A stretch of DNA of 5,683 nt from Acidobacteriota bacterium. Lineage in GTDB: Bacteria > Acidobacteriota > Terriglobia > Terriglobales > Acidobacteriaceae. How positions within the stretch are numbered: the first letter of the stretch is position 1; every line of letters begins with the position of its first letter. The position numbers were made by a program, and so were the translations under genes. Below are positions 1-5,683 of this stretch, piece after piece. The stretch covers positions 1-5,683 of the forward strand of contig JAJZIF010000276.1 of the NCBI GenBank assembly GCA_021810735.1. Direction: 5' to 3'. A model generated the notes under the pieces. The model saw only the letters and a program-made list of their open reading frames with translations. It ran no database searches and had not been told where the DNA came from.

Positions 1-125
1 TGTTCCACCCCATGGTTATGTTCCTGTGGGGCAAGTTCCTGGGCATGTTCGTGCGCAACCGACTCGTCGGATTGCTGAGCATCTGCGCCAAGCTGCGGGG
101 TGGTGGTGGATTCAATGGGACTCAA
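1..125 (-). CDS. possible 5' end of an unidentified gene, cut by the left window edge
   Basis: A minus-strand frame is open from a TTG at 125-123 to the window edge. It encodes about 41 residues beginning LSPIESTTTPQLGADAQQ and ending near HEHAQELAPQEHNHGVE. A good Shine-Dalgarno-like GGAAGG (plus-strand positions 134-139) sits 8 nt before the TTG, and an in-frame TGA lies a little further upstream, so the frame could start here. The peptide is hydrophilic and rich in Gln, Glu and His, like the cytoplasmic head of a longer protein. No domain can be recognised from so little. A 61-residue plus-strand frame over the same bases has no comparable start signal and looks like its shadow. The call is tentative, because both the non-ATG start and the short visible length argue for caution. 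Confidence 0.3.
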   Translation of the reverse strand, partial: MSPIESTTTPQLGADAQQSDESVAHEHAQELAPQEHNHGVE

Positions 126-278
126 GAGGTATGCCTTCCAAAGGTAAGCTTGTCATACGTGGATAACGATGTTTCTACCTTCCATGGTAGGGCGTAACGA
201 AGGGCGGGTCAAACGAACAGCAGGCGATTTCGTCCACATTTCCACCGCTTCAACGTGCGACCGGAACGTCGAGAGATG

Positions 279-296
279 GGCGCGTCTCACCGCGCC
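279..296 (-). terminator. GC hairpin just after the epimerase stop, weak terminator candidate
   Basis: GGCGCG (279-284) pairs perfectly with CGCGCC (291-296) around a 6-nt loop. The hairpin begins 6 nt past the stop codon of the epimerase-like gene, read on the minus strand. No run of T follows on that strand, so it is not a classical intrinsic terminator. It may only protect the transcript 3' end, or be chance in GC-rich sequence. Confidence 0.25.
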
Positions 297-302
297 GCGG
301 AT

Positions 303-1571
303 CTACTGGAAGCTGGGATGGGGGGCATGGCCAACCATATCATTGGCGGGCTGGAACAATTGCAATTGGACCTTCCAAGTGACGGATTCTCCAGGCGCCA
401 GCGTCACCATGCCGGTATCGGCGCCGTGCCACTCACCGCCAAACGGATCGTTGTAGTTGAACTGGGGCTCGAGAGCGATAAAGGACTTGTCTACCGGAGA
501 ATAGACCTGAATCGCGCGGATGTGGGGCGACATCGCGGTGATGCGCATGCCGTAGTTCGCTCCCAGGTCGCGGATCTCCGACACGACTTGGCCTTGGGCA
601 TCGCGCTTCAAATCTACAAACGAATCGTCCACGAGTTTGTCCGGCAGCGGCGCGCCTTCCAGCCCTGTGTAATCGTATTGCGTTCCCAGTACCGGCAGCA
701 GCGTGCCTGTGGGGAATACGTCGTCATAATTATTGACGTCGGCGCGCATATCCGCGGGAACATGCAATCGCGCATTGGCGCGGCTTCCGCTGGGCAGTTG
801 AAAATACGGATGCCAACCGACGCCGACGGGTTCGGGCTGATTCCCGGTATTCGTGGCGGTCAGGGTTGCCGTCACTGTGCCCTGGTCGAGGGCAATCGTC
901 ACCTTGACTTCATTGTCGGAAAACCAGTGGCCATTCGCCGGGAGACGATAGACGGCTGTAGCCTCCGCAGTGTCAGGATCGGACTGAATGGAAACATTGT
1001 CCGCCTTGGCTGCCACCATCTGGCCATGCATGGCGCACCATTGGGCGCCAGGGTTTTTGCCGCGCCAATTGGCGATCAGCGGCACTTTGCGTCCATGCCA
1101 GACGGCGGTCACGATATGCTCCCCGTTTTTTTTGTCGAGCGTCACCGGGCCGAGGATACGGTTGGCAAATGGGAACAAGAGTGCCCCGCCCATGGAAAAA
1201 CTTTTGTTCCCGTCTGGATCGTCCGTGCCGTCGTTCAGGATTTTCGTCGCGGCATCGAGCGACGGCGATGTCAGTAACGAGACTTCGCCTCTTCCCGGAA
1301 GATACGCCGTAATCTGAAAGACATTCATGCCCCGTCCGGGCAACAGAGTGACGCTTAAGAACTCTGGCGCCGCTCCGACGCCGCTCTGCAGGCGACGCAA
1401 TTCGATTGCTTTCTGTCCGCCGACCTCAGGCAGGTTCGCCGAGGCGGTCGCCGTAGGAGACGGCGGAGGCGCGGGAGGGCGAGATTCGCAGCCAAGGTTC
1501 CATCCAGCCACAGCCATGGACAGCAGGCTGATCCATGCTATCCGTTGCAGCACATTCGTTCGAGCATCCAT
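303..1571 (-). CDS. exported aldose 1-epimerase-like protein (galactose mutarotase superfamily)
   Basis: This 422-residue product belongs to the aldose 1-epimerase fold (PF01263-type), which interconverts alpha and beta anomers of free sugars. The signature motifs occur in the expected order: FANRI near residues 135-139, MHG with a His near 182, GWHPYF with the presumed catalytic His near 254, DDSF near 315-318, and LEPQ with the presumed catalytic Glu near 368 followed by NDPFG. Unlike cytosolic GalM, it begins with a hydrophobic signal (IAWISLLSMAVAGW, residues 9-22), then LGC at 26-28 and a Pro/Ala/Ser linker, so it is probably exported. A lipoprotein is possible, but position -3 of the lipobox is Asn, which is atypical. 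The start is set at ATG 1571 because the signal peptide follows it; the Shine-Dalgarno (AAAGAGG about 18 nt upstream) is poorly spaced. The frame stays open upstream to 1880. It diverges from the glycosylase gene. The exact sugar substrate is not evident. Confidence 0.87.
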   Translation of the reverse strand: MDARTNVLQRIAWISLLSMAVAGWNLGCESRPPAPPPSPTATASANLPEVGGQKAIELRRLQSGVGAAPEFLSVTLLPGRGMNVFQITAYLPGRGEVSLLTSPSLDAATKILNDGTDDPDGNKSFSMGGALLFPFANRILGPVTLDKKNGEHIVTAVWHGRKVPLIANWRGKNPGAQWCAMHGQMVAAKADNVSIQSDPDTAEATAVYRLPANGHWFSDNEVKVTIALDQGTVTATLTATNTGNQPEPVGVGWHPYFQLPSGSRANARLHVPADMRADVNNYDDVFPTGTLLPVLGTQYDYTGLEGAPLPDKLVDDSFVDLKRDAQGQVVSEIRDLGANYGMRITAMSPHIRAIQVYSPVDKSFIALEPQFNYNDPFGGEWHGADTGMVTLAPGESVTWKVQLQLFQPANDMVGHAPHPSFQ

Positions 1572-1602
1572 CTTTTGCAAATCTTCGAACCTCTTTCGCG
1601 CG

Positions 1603-1628
1603 CGATTGCAATCGGCGATCTCGCCGAT
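1603..1628. promoter_or_regulatory. two overlapping dyads in the epimerase/glycosylase divergent gap
   Basis: CGATTGCAATCG (1603-1614) is a perfect 12-bp palindrome. It overlaps a second dyad, in which ATCGGCGA (1611-1618) is mirrored by TCGCCGAT (1621-1628) around a 2-bp centre. Both lie between the presumed starts of two divergent genes (1571 minus and about 1666 plus), where an operator would be expected. No convincing -35/-10 pair was found beside them. If either flanking frame starts further upstream than assumed, these bases would be coding. Confidence 0.3.
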
Positions 1629-1665
1629 AACAGGGTATCGTATTCCCGCCGGGATGGAAGTCTTG

Positions 1666-2529
1666 ATGCGTCCCAGAAGCGATGCCACGGTGTCGCAATC
1701 GACGATCGTCCAACCTGAGACACCGCGCTTCTGTAATTGGGATGCGAACCGTACAATTTCCGATGTGACTCGAATCGGTTCGCCGGCAGGCGGCAGGAAA
1801 AATACGGATCGGCTTCCAGAACGTGGTGCGTCTGGCCCGACGAAGGCCGAGTCCGCCTTTGAAGAGCTTGCCGGCCGCATCGCTGCCTGCGAGCTATGTC
1901 CGCGGCTGCGGACCTACTGCGCCGAGATCGCGCGGGTCCGGCGGCGAGCCTATGCCGACCACACCTATTGGGGAAAACCTGTTCCTTCGTTCGGCGACGC
2001 GAACGCGCGCGTATTGGCGCTGGGCCTGGCTCCAGGCGCGCACGGCTCCAATCGCACGGGTCGTCCCTTCACCGGAGATGGATCGGGAAATTTTCTCTAT
2101 CCGGTGTTGCATGCTACAGGCTTCGCGTCGCAACCCCTGGCGCATTCTTTGCAGGATGGAATGCGTCTGGACGGACTCCGCATCACGTCCGTCATTCGCT
2201 GCGCTCCACCGGGGAACAAACCGTTGCCCGGCGAAATAAAAAACTGCGCCGCATTTCTGGATGAAGAAATTTCTCTTTTGACGGATTTGCGCGTGGTGGT
2301 GTGCCTGGGAAAGATTGCGTTCGATGGATACCTTGCTCATTTGCTGCGGTTGGGAAAAATCTCCAGCCGCAAGGGACTCGTCTTCCGTCACGGAGCGGAG
2401 TATGCATCTCCGGACGGGCAACATATTCTCGCCACATATCATCCGTCGCTGCAGAACACGAACACCGGCCTGCTGACGAGTGCAATGCTGCAACGAGTGT
2501 TTGAACGGGCGCGAATTCTTGCCATTTGA
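1666..2529 (+). CDS. family 5 uracil-DNA glycosylase (UdgB type)
   Basis: This base-excision-repair enzyme should remove uracil and possibly other deaminated bases from DNA. With the start at ATG 1666 it is 287 residues. The core begins near residue 64 and carries the family 5 motif GLAPGAHGSNRTGRPFTGD (about 120-138), in which the first-motif polar residue of other families is replaced by Ala. Near the C-terminus is YHPSLQNTNTG, with the motif His at 259. Cys pairs at 75/78 (CELC) and 179/194 (RCAPP...NC) match the 4Fe-4S ligands of family 4/5 enzymes. Most relatives begin shortly before the first Cys pair, so the N-terminal 60 residues are suspect. No ATG, GTG or TTG occurs in frame between GTG 1765 and the core. 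ATG 1666 was chosen because GGAAG lies 5 nt upstream; ATG 1654, GTG 1690 and GTG 1765 remain possible. It converges with the barrel-protein gene, leaving 12 nt between the stops. Confidence 0.88.
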   Translation: MRPRSDATVSQSTIVQPETPRFCNWDANRTISDVTRIGSPAGGRKNTDRLPERGASGPTKAESAFEELAGRIAACELCPRLRTYCAEIARVRRRAYADHTYWGKPVPSFGDANARVLALGLAPGAHGSNRTGRPFTGDGSGNFLYPVLHATGFASQPLAHSLQDGMRLDGLRITSVIRCAPPGNKPLPGEIKNCAAFLDEEISLLTDLRVVVCLGKIAFDGYLAHLLRLGKISSRKGLVFRHGAEYASPDGQHILATYHPSLQNTNTGLLTSAMLQRVFERARILAI

Positions 2530-2541
2530 CCCTGCAAATAA

Positions 2542-3570
2542 TCAGCGCGAGCCATGCGTGTCCCCATAGAAACTGACCGTAAATATGGGGGTAAGCTGAC
2601 GAGGATAATTGGACCGCGCCGCAGTGAAAGTAGTCCCAGCGGCCCAGGTGATGGGATATTTTCCATGATTTGGCCATGTGACTTCCAGCTCCGGGCTCAA
2701 ATCGAAATAAGCAAATGCCGGCGCATTTGCTTGTCCAAAGAACAGGCTTCGCCCGAATTGGCGTTCTTGGTTGTACTCGACGAGATACCCAAACCCCTCT
2801 TTCGGCAGCAGAACATGTTCGAGGGCACCAGCGGTCTCGAACACGTCACCATCCACCATGCGCAAACGCTGCCCTGCAGGGAGAGAATCGATACCGTTGT
2901 TGAACTGGTACGGGCCGGTGACATTGGAGGGATTTTGTATCAGTTCGGTTTGCTGCAAGTACAATTCGAAGGGCTTGAATTGCTTGCGCAACAGAAGATT
3001 CACTTGTTCATTCCAAGTCCCATTGCTGGTCTGAGAAGCTCCTGAAAGGTTCGGGTTCAGGCGCTTGTACTTTCCCGTTGGAACGTTCAGATCGACGGCC
3101 AGATCCATTGAAGGCAACGTCCAGAAGTTATAGCGGTCTTTCTCCTTCGCAAATTGCCATTTCACCTGAAACAAGGTGTCGCCATAGCCTATCGAGGAGC
3201 TACTCTGGCCTTGCGGAGCCTGGGGATAGCTGATGCGGTTGTAATCGAACGGAGCGTATACATCCATTTCGAACCCTCGGCCCAAGCCATAGGCGAATTT
3301 GGTAGGGACATAGATATTGTTCTGCCCATTCGATCGATAGTTGAAGAGATAGGGTTCAATGTAGTATGAACCGCCAGGGTCGACATCCGCAGTGCCGGTA
3401 TAAAAGGGGCCGCTGGTATTGTCCACCCAACGCACTTCATTTGGCGAAGATGCTGTAGTTGGCCCAACCTCGGGAGCTGTCTGCGCATGGCCGAGTGTAG
3501 CGTAAATCGACAAGGCTATAAAAACAATGCCGCAATAAAGATATCTTGAAAATCGAAGCAAAGTATTCAT
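2542..3570 (-). CDS. outer-membrane beta-barrel-like protein, function unknown
   Basis: The product is 342 residues. It opens with a signal peptide (hydrophobic core about residues 11-26, likely cut after GHA at 29). The mature part is rich in alternating polar and aromatic segments, with many Tyr, Phe, Trp, Asn and Gly residues, such as GLGRGFEMDVYAPFDYNRIS and SIGYGDTLFQVKWQF. That pattern, and near-terminal strands such as PIFTVSFYG, fit a Gram-negative outer-membrane barrel. It most resembles the loosely defined transporter / MetA-pathway phenol-degradation group (PF13557-like), a resemblance judged by eye only. The last residue is Arg rather than the aromatic residue usual for barrels. 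The ATG at 3570 has a good GGAG 9 nt upstream (plus positions 3580-3583). The gene follows the small membrane-protein gene after 132 nt and could share its transcript. Confidence 0.72.
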   Translation of the reverse strand: MNTLLRFSRYLYCGIVFIALSIYATLGHAQTAPEVGPTTASSPNEVRWVDNTSGPFYTGTADVDPGGSYYIEPYLFNYRSNGQNNIYVPTKFAYGLGRGFEMDVYAPFDYNRISYPQAPQGQSSSSIGYGDTLFQVKWQFAKEKDRYNFWTLPSMDLAVDLNVPTGKYKRLNPNLSGASQTSNGTWNEQVNLLLRKQFKPFELYLQQTELIQNPSNVTGPYQFNNGIDSLPAGQRLRMVDGDVFETAGALEHVLLPKEGFGYLVEYNQERQFGRSLFFGQANAPAFAYFDLSPELEVTWPNHGKYPITWAAGTTFTAARSNYPRQLTPIFTVSFYGDTHGSR

Positions 3571-3614
3571 TCAATTCTTCTCCAGATAAGCCTGCAAGCT
3601 TTCGTCAAAACGGT

Positions 3615-3657
3615 TTGAGCCCGTCGACATGTGATGTGCCGATGAAGCTAGGCTCAA
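3615..3657. repeat. 7-bp inverted repeat in the gap before the barrel gene
   Basis: TTGAGCC (3615-3621) is mirrored by GGCTCAA (3651-3657) with 29 nt between. It lies in the 132-nt gap between the small membrane-protein gene and the barrel-protein gene. It could fold in the transcript leader or be a protein site, but seven pairs with a long loop is weak evidence. The rest of the gap shows no recognisable gene or clear promoter. Confidence 0.2.
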
Positions 3658-3702
3658 TCCACACCATCAACGATGCGAATCGAAAGAAACGGTCTGACAA
3701 TG

Positions 3703-4113
3703 CTATTTTTCTGGAGGGGCGCGGTCCGAATGAAGAGCAATGGGCAGTATTGCCACGTCGGGCAGAAGGTGGAAGGAGCCGACAATTCCAATGCAGACAC
3801 GGGGATCCTCAAGATAGACAGGGCCCGCGGAAAACGCTGGGTGAATTTGCGTGTGGTCTTGCAGGTGTTGGATTTGGATCGCGCTACATCTGCGATCTGT
3901 ACGCTCACTGTCCGCCATGGCCGTCATGGCGTGCAGGTCGTCTGTCATTGAGATGACAGGTAGAAGCAAAAACGACAGGACAATCACCGTGAGATACCGG
4001 CGGCGTCTGTCAGCCGCCCCCGAAAAACCCAGGGAACGGCTTTGCTTCGTCCGCAGACTCGCCAGAAGTGTCAGGGACAACAACAACCATGCGAGATTGA
4101 GAAGAAGTTCCAC
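3703..4113 (-). CDS. small membrane protein of unknown function
   Basis: This 136-residue protein has two hydrophobic stretches: residues 2-20 (ELLLNLAWLLLSLTLLASL) and about 40-55 (YLTVIVLSFLLLPVIS). They are joined by a short basic linker (DRRRR at 35-39). The second ends in PVISMTDDLHAM, after which comes a hydrophilic tail of about 75 residues with two Cys. From memory, proteins of this layout with a PVIS-TDDL stretch recur as uncharacterised products in Acidobacteria; that needs a database check. The start is GTG 4113: an in-frame TAA lies four codons upstream, and GAGG (plus 4126-4129) lies 12 nt before it, slightly far. Its upstream region is made of the decayed glycosylase fragment. 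It reads toward the barrel-protein gene and may form a two-gene unit with it. A natural role cannot be inferred. Confidence 0.6.
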   Translation of the reverse strand: MELLLNLAWLLLSLTLLASLRTKQSRSLGFSGAADRRRRYLTVIVLSFLLLPVISMTDDLHAMTAMADSERTDRRCSAIQIQHLQDHTQIHPAFSAGPVYLEDPRVCIGIVGSFHLLPDVAILPIALHSDRAPPEK

Positions 4114-4122
4114 TCCAATAAT

Positions 4123-4344
4123 TTACCTCAATTGTAGAAAATCTCTAACCGCAAAGGACTCATCTTCAGTCATGGAGCGGAATACACCCTACCCGGGGCA
4201 CCTTATATCCTGGCCGCGTATCGCCCCTCGTTGCAAAACACGAATACAGGGCTGCTAACGAAGGACATGCTGCAGCGCGTATTTGAACGTGCGCGGACAC
4301 TCGCCGGACTGCCGGCGCGGAGCGGCGGAACGAAGCAAGCATAA
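4123..4344 (+). pseudogene. decayed 3' end of a second family 5 uracil-DNA glycosylase gene
   Basis: From 4138 to the TAA at 4342-4344 the plus strand encodes 68 residues beginning KISNRKGLIFSHGAEY. They align without gaps to the last 56 residues of the intact glycosylase in this window: 42 of 56 identical, and 122 of 168 nucleotides (hand count). The shared tail includes SLQNTNTGLLT and MLQRVFERAR. Similarity seems to continue a few codons upstream (LPQL against LLRL), where a TAG at 4135-4137 replaces a Gly codon. Nothing of the remaining N-terminal 80% is present. The conserved HPS motif reads RPS, so the motif His is gone. The C-terminus is longer than in the intact copy (GLPARSGGTKQA). 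About 30 of the 46 nucleotide differences are at third codon positions, which implies a long history of selection before the break. No start codon or Shine-Dalgarno supports expression. Confidence 0.85.
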
Positions 4345-4425
4345 GCTTGAGCGAACTGTTGGCGAGGAATTTTTCCGCGTACTAAAGGTACCGCGTGATC
4401 CGCTCCCGCGCCCAGCCAGGGTAAA

Positions 4426-4447
4426 GTATCCTCCGGCCGGAGGATAC
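4426..4447. terminator. perfect 22-bp palindrome; terminator or operator candidate
   Basis: GTATCCTCCGG (4426-4436) is followed directly by its exact reverse complement (4437-4447). On the minus strand it lies about 60 nt beyond the phosphoesterase stop and is followed by ACTTTACC-like sequence with only three T. As RNA it would form a stem of about nine pairs with a 4-nt loop. It could end transcription or stabilise the phosphoesterase message. Alternatively it is a dimeric protein site or a dispersed intergenic repeat; its perfect symmetry exceeds what a terminator needs. Confidence 0.4.
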
Positions 4448-4455
4448 ATGGTTGC

Positions 4456-4474
4456 TGGCCCATCAAAGGGGCCA
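4456..4474 (-). terminator. stem-loop after the phosphoesterase gene
   Basis: TGGCCC (4456-4461) pairs with GGGCCA (4469-4474) around a 7-nt loop. It lies about 32 nt past the phosphoesterase stop and directly before the 22-bp palindrome in the direction of that gene. There is no T-run, so on its own it is a weak terminator. With the neighbouring palindrome it makes two hairpins in tandem, which would suit a transcript 3' end. Confidence 0.3.
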
Positions 4475-4506
4475 CGACACTGGCCGTTGTCAGCTTACGC
4501 ACCGCA

Positions 4507-5683
4507 TCACTGCTTCCCCGGTGTCGACACCCCAGGGTGCTCGGGCGCCGGAGCAGTCGGCAACGCAGGAAGTTGGGCGGAAGGCGGCGGATAGCGGCGC
4601 AGATAGGTCCCGATATCCGGCACCGACTCCAGAATATCCACCTTCGGCTGATAGACGCAGTCTCCTGGCCATGCCGACATAGACGGTGGATTCTCCGGCA
4701 CGGGATTGATGATCAGCGGCGTGTTCGGCGGCCCGTCGAAGTCGAAGGCATCGAACATGGGGTCGGCCTTGCCGTCCCGCGCTGTCAGGTGGCTCAGGCC
4801 GAAGCGCTCCTCGATGAACTTGAGCATCGACGTGAAATCGTAGGTCTTGTGCGAAATGTAGTCGTGTTTCGCGAAGGGCGAAATCACCATCGTGGGCACG
4901 CGCGGTCCGTAACCGTAGGCGTCTACCAGCGGCGGCGGCACGTGGTCGTAGAAGCCGCCGTAATCGTCCCAGGTCAGGAATACGACGCTGTCTTTCCAGT
5001 ACGGACTTTGCATCAATGCGTTGAGCAGGCGCGTCACATACCACATCCCCGTCACCGGATATGCCGGCGGGTGCTCGCTGTCGATCCCCATCGGAACAAT
5101 CCAGGAAACTGCGGGCAGCGTTCGGTTCTTCAGGTCGTCGAAGTATTCGTTGAGCGAAACCAGGTGCGACATGTCCGCCGGATTATCGCGGACGGCTTTG
5201 AAGCCCGGCAGCGGGTTCCACAGCGAGTAGTGCTTGGGGTCGGGATCGGCAAGATAGTTGCGCTTGCCGGGCGGAGGGGAATTGATGCGCTGGGTTTCCA
5301 CGTAGTACTTCCACGGAATATTCGCCTTGTTGAACAGCTTCACCATGGTGGCGAAGCTGTAACCGCCAGGCGAATCCAGATCGTTCTCAATCTGCTTCAA
5401 TGAGAACTCGTTGTTGATCACCCCGCCCGACTGTGCCGCCACCGTAAAAAGATGGTTCGGCAGACTGGCGCCCATCAGCGACGAAAAGAACCTGTCCGCC
5501 AGAACGTAATGCCGCGCGTAAGCCCAGTAATTCGGGATGTCGCGCTGGTCGTAATAACCCATCGTGTAGGCGCTGCCCTCGGCCCACACGAACCCGTCCA
5601 TCAAACCGTGATCGTAATCGGCATGTGCAATCACCCAGCGATGAGCCAGGTCGCATGGAGGCATCTTCGGCTGCATGTGGAAC
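4507..5683 (-). CDS. phospholipase C / acid-phosphatase-type phosphoesterase, N-terminus outside the window
   Basis: The product hydrolyses phosphate esters, probably outside the cytoplasm, and belongs to the PF04185 phosphoesterase family (non-haemolytic phospholipase C and AcpA relatives). The frame runs through the right edge: codons TTC CAC precede the first visible ATG at 5676, and family members have a metal-binding ENR segment well before this point, so about 391 C-terminal codons are seen. Counting from that ATG, family landmarks are MPPCDL (5-10), GLMDGFV (24-30), SLPNHLF (71-77), SEHPP (200-204), the hallmark [15 protein letters not shown] (235-249), [14 protein letters not shown] (257-270) and FIEERFGL (287-294). 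The tail after 363 is Pro/Ala-rich and probably unstructured. The export signal, if any, is outside the window. Substrate (phospholipid or small phosphomonoester) cannot be decided. Two hairpins lie downstream. Confidence 0.9.
   Translation of the reverse strand, partial: FHMQPKMPPCDLAHRWVIAHADYDHGLMDGFVWAEGSAYTMGYYDQRDIPNYWAYARHYVLADRFFSSLMGASLPNHLFTVAAQSGGVINNEFSLKQIENDLDSPGGYSFATMVKLFNKANIPWKYYVETQRINSPPPGKRNYLADPDPKHYSLWNPLPGFKAVRDNPADMSHLVSLNEYFDDLKNRTLPAVSWIVPMGIDSEHPPAYPVTGMWYVTRLLNALMQSPYWKDSVVFLTWDDYGGFYDHVPPPLVDAYGYGPRVPTMVISPFAKHDYISHKTYDFTSMLKFIEERFGLSHLTARDGKADPMFDAFDFDGPPNTPLIINPVPENPPSMSAWPGDCVYQPKVDILESVPDIGTYLRRYPPPSAQLPALPTAPAPEHPGVSTPGKQ

Noticed and set aside
175..190. CTACC / GGTAG hairpin in the left gap
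   Set aside because: The stem has only five pairs with no T-run and no clear gene end next to it, so it is within chance expectation.
12..197. 61-residue plus-strand frame beginning MVMFLWGKFLG
   Set aside because: It lacks a convincing Shine-Dalgarno and ends in unstructured sequence. The opposite strand has a better start signal over the same bases.
255..1277. 340-residue plus-strand open frame
   Set aside because: It is antisense to the epimerase-like gene, whose catalytic motifs are intact. It is Arg/His/Gly-rich, as shadow frames are, with no recognisable domain.
3913..3931. Inverted repeat CGCCATG / CATGGCG, and another CTGTCAT / ATGACAG at 3942-3959
   Set aside because: Both lie inside the small membrane-protein coding region (HAMTAMA and VISMTDD) and are explained by codon content. 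Nothing suggests a regulatory role.
4203..4502. 99-residue minus-strand frame
   Set aside because: Its C-terminal half is the reverse reading of the glycosylase relic. The same shadow appears opposite the intact glycosylase at 2439-2666, which supports the duplication rather than a gene.
4537..5403. 288-residue plus-strand open frame
   Set aside because: It is antisense to the phosphoesterase, which has clear family motifs. The plus reading is Arg/Val/His-rich and has no domain.
1..5683. GTTCCAC at the left edge and GTGGAAC at the right edge as possible terminal inverted repeats
   Set aside because: The match is seven bases at arbitrary window borders, with the right one inside the phosphoesterase coding region. 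There is no transposase, so it is coincidence.

Overview
The window reads as accessory chromosome from a soil-type bacterium of moderate to high GC content. The best guess is an acidobacterium. That guess rests on the gene flavour: a secreted aldose-epimerase-like protein, a PF04185-type phosphoesterase, a short two-helix membrane protein of a kind I associate with Acidobacteria, and a family 5 uracil-DNA glycosylase. It is an inference, since no marker gene is present. I see no tRNA, rRNA, CRISPR array, transposase, integrase or phage gene.

Layout from left to right. (1) Positions 1-125 may hold the first codons of a minus-strand gene that runs off the left edge; this is weak. (2) Positions 303-1571, minus strand, encode an exported aldose 1-epimerase-like protein with all the main active-site motifs. 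(3) A divergent gap of about 95 bp contains two overlapping dyads. (4) From about 1666 to 2529, plus strand, lies an intact family 5 (UdgB-type) uracil-DNA glycosylase with four Cys positioned for an iron-sulfur cluster. (5) Converging on it with only 12 nt between the stops is an outer-membrane beta-barrel-like protein (2542-3570, minus), preceded by a small membrane protein (3703-4113, minus); the two may be co-transcribed. (6) Positions 4123-4344, plus strand, hold a decayed 3' end of a second uracil-DNA glycosylase gene. (7) A short gap (4345-4506) has two hairpin-forming dyads, one a perfect 22-bp palindrome. (8) Positions 4507-5683, minus strand, encode the C-terminal part of a phospholipase C / acid-phosphatase-type phosphoesterase whose N-terminus lies beyond the right edge.

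The main unexpected point is item 6. The relic matches the last 56 codons of the intact glycosylase at about 75% protein identity and about 73% nucleotide identity (hand count). It has an in-frame stop just upstream and has lost the His of the conserved HPS motif. The two glycosylase 3' ends lie in the same orientation and flank the block holding the membrane-protein and barrel genes. This could mean that the block arrived by recombination or insertion at a glycosylase 3' end, or that an old tandem paralogue decayed. The remaining genes look like ordinary, unrelated functions (sugar metabolism, base-excision repair, envelope, phosphate-ester hydrolysis), and I do not see a convincing new multi-gene system.
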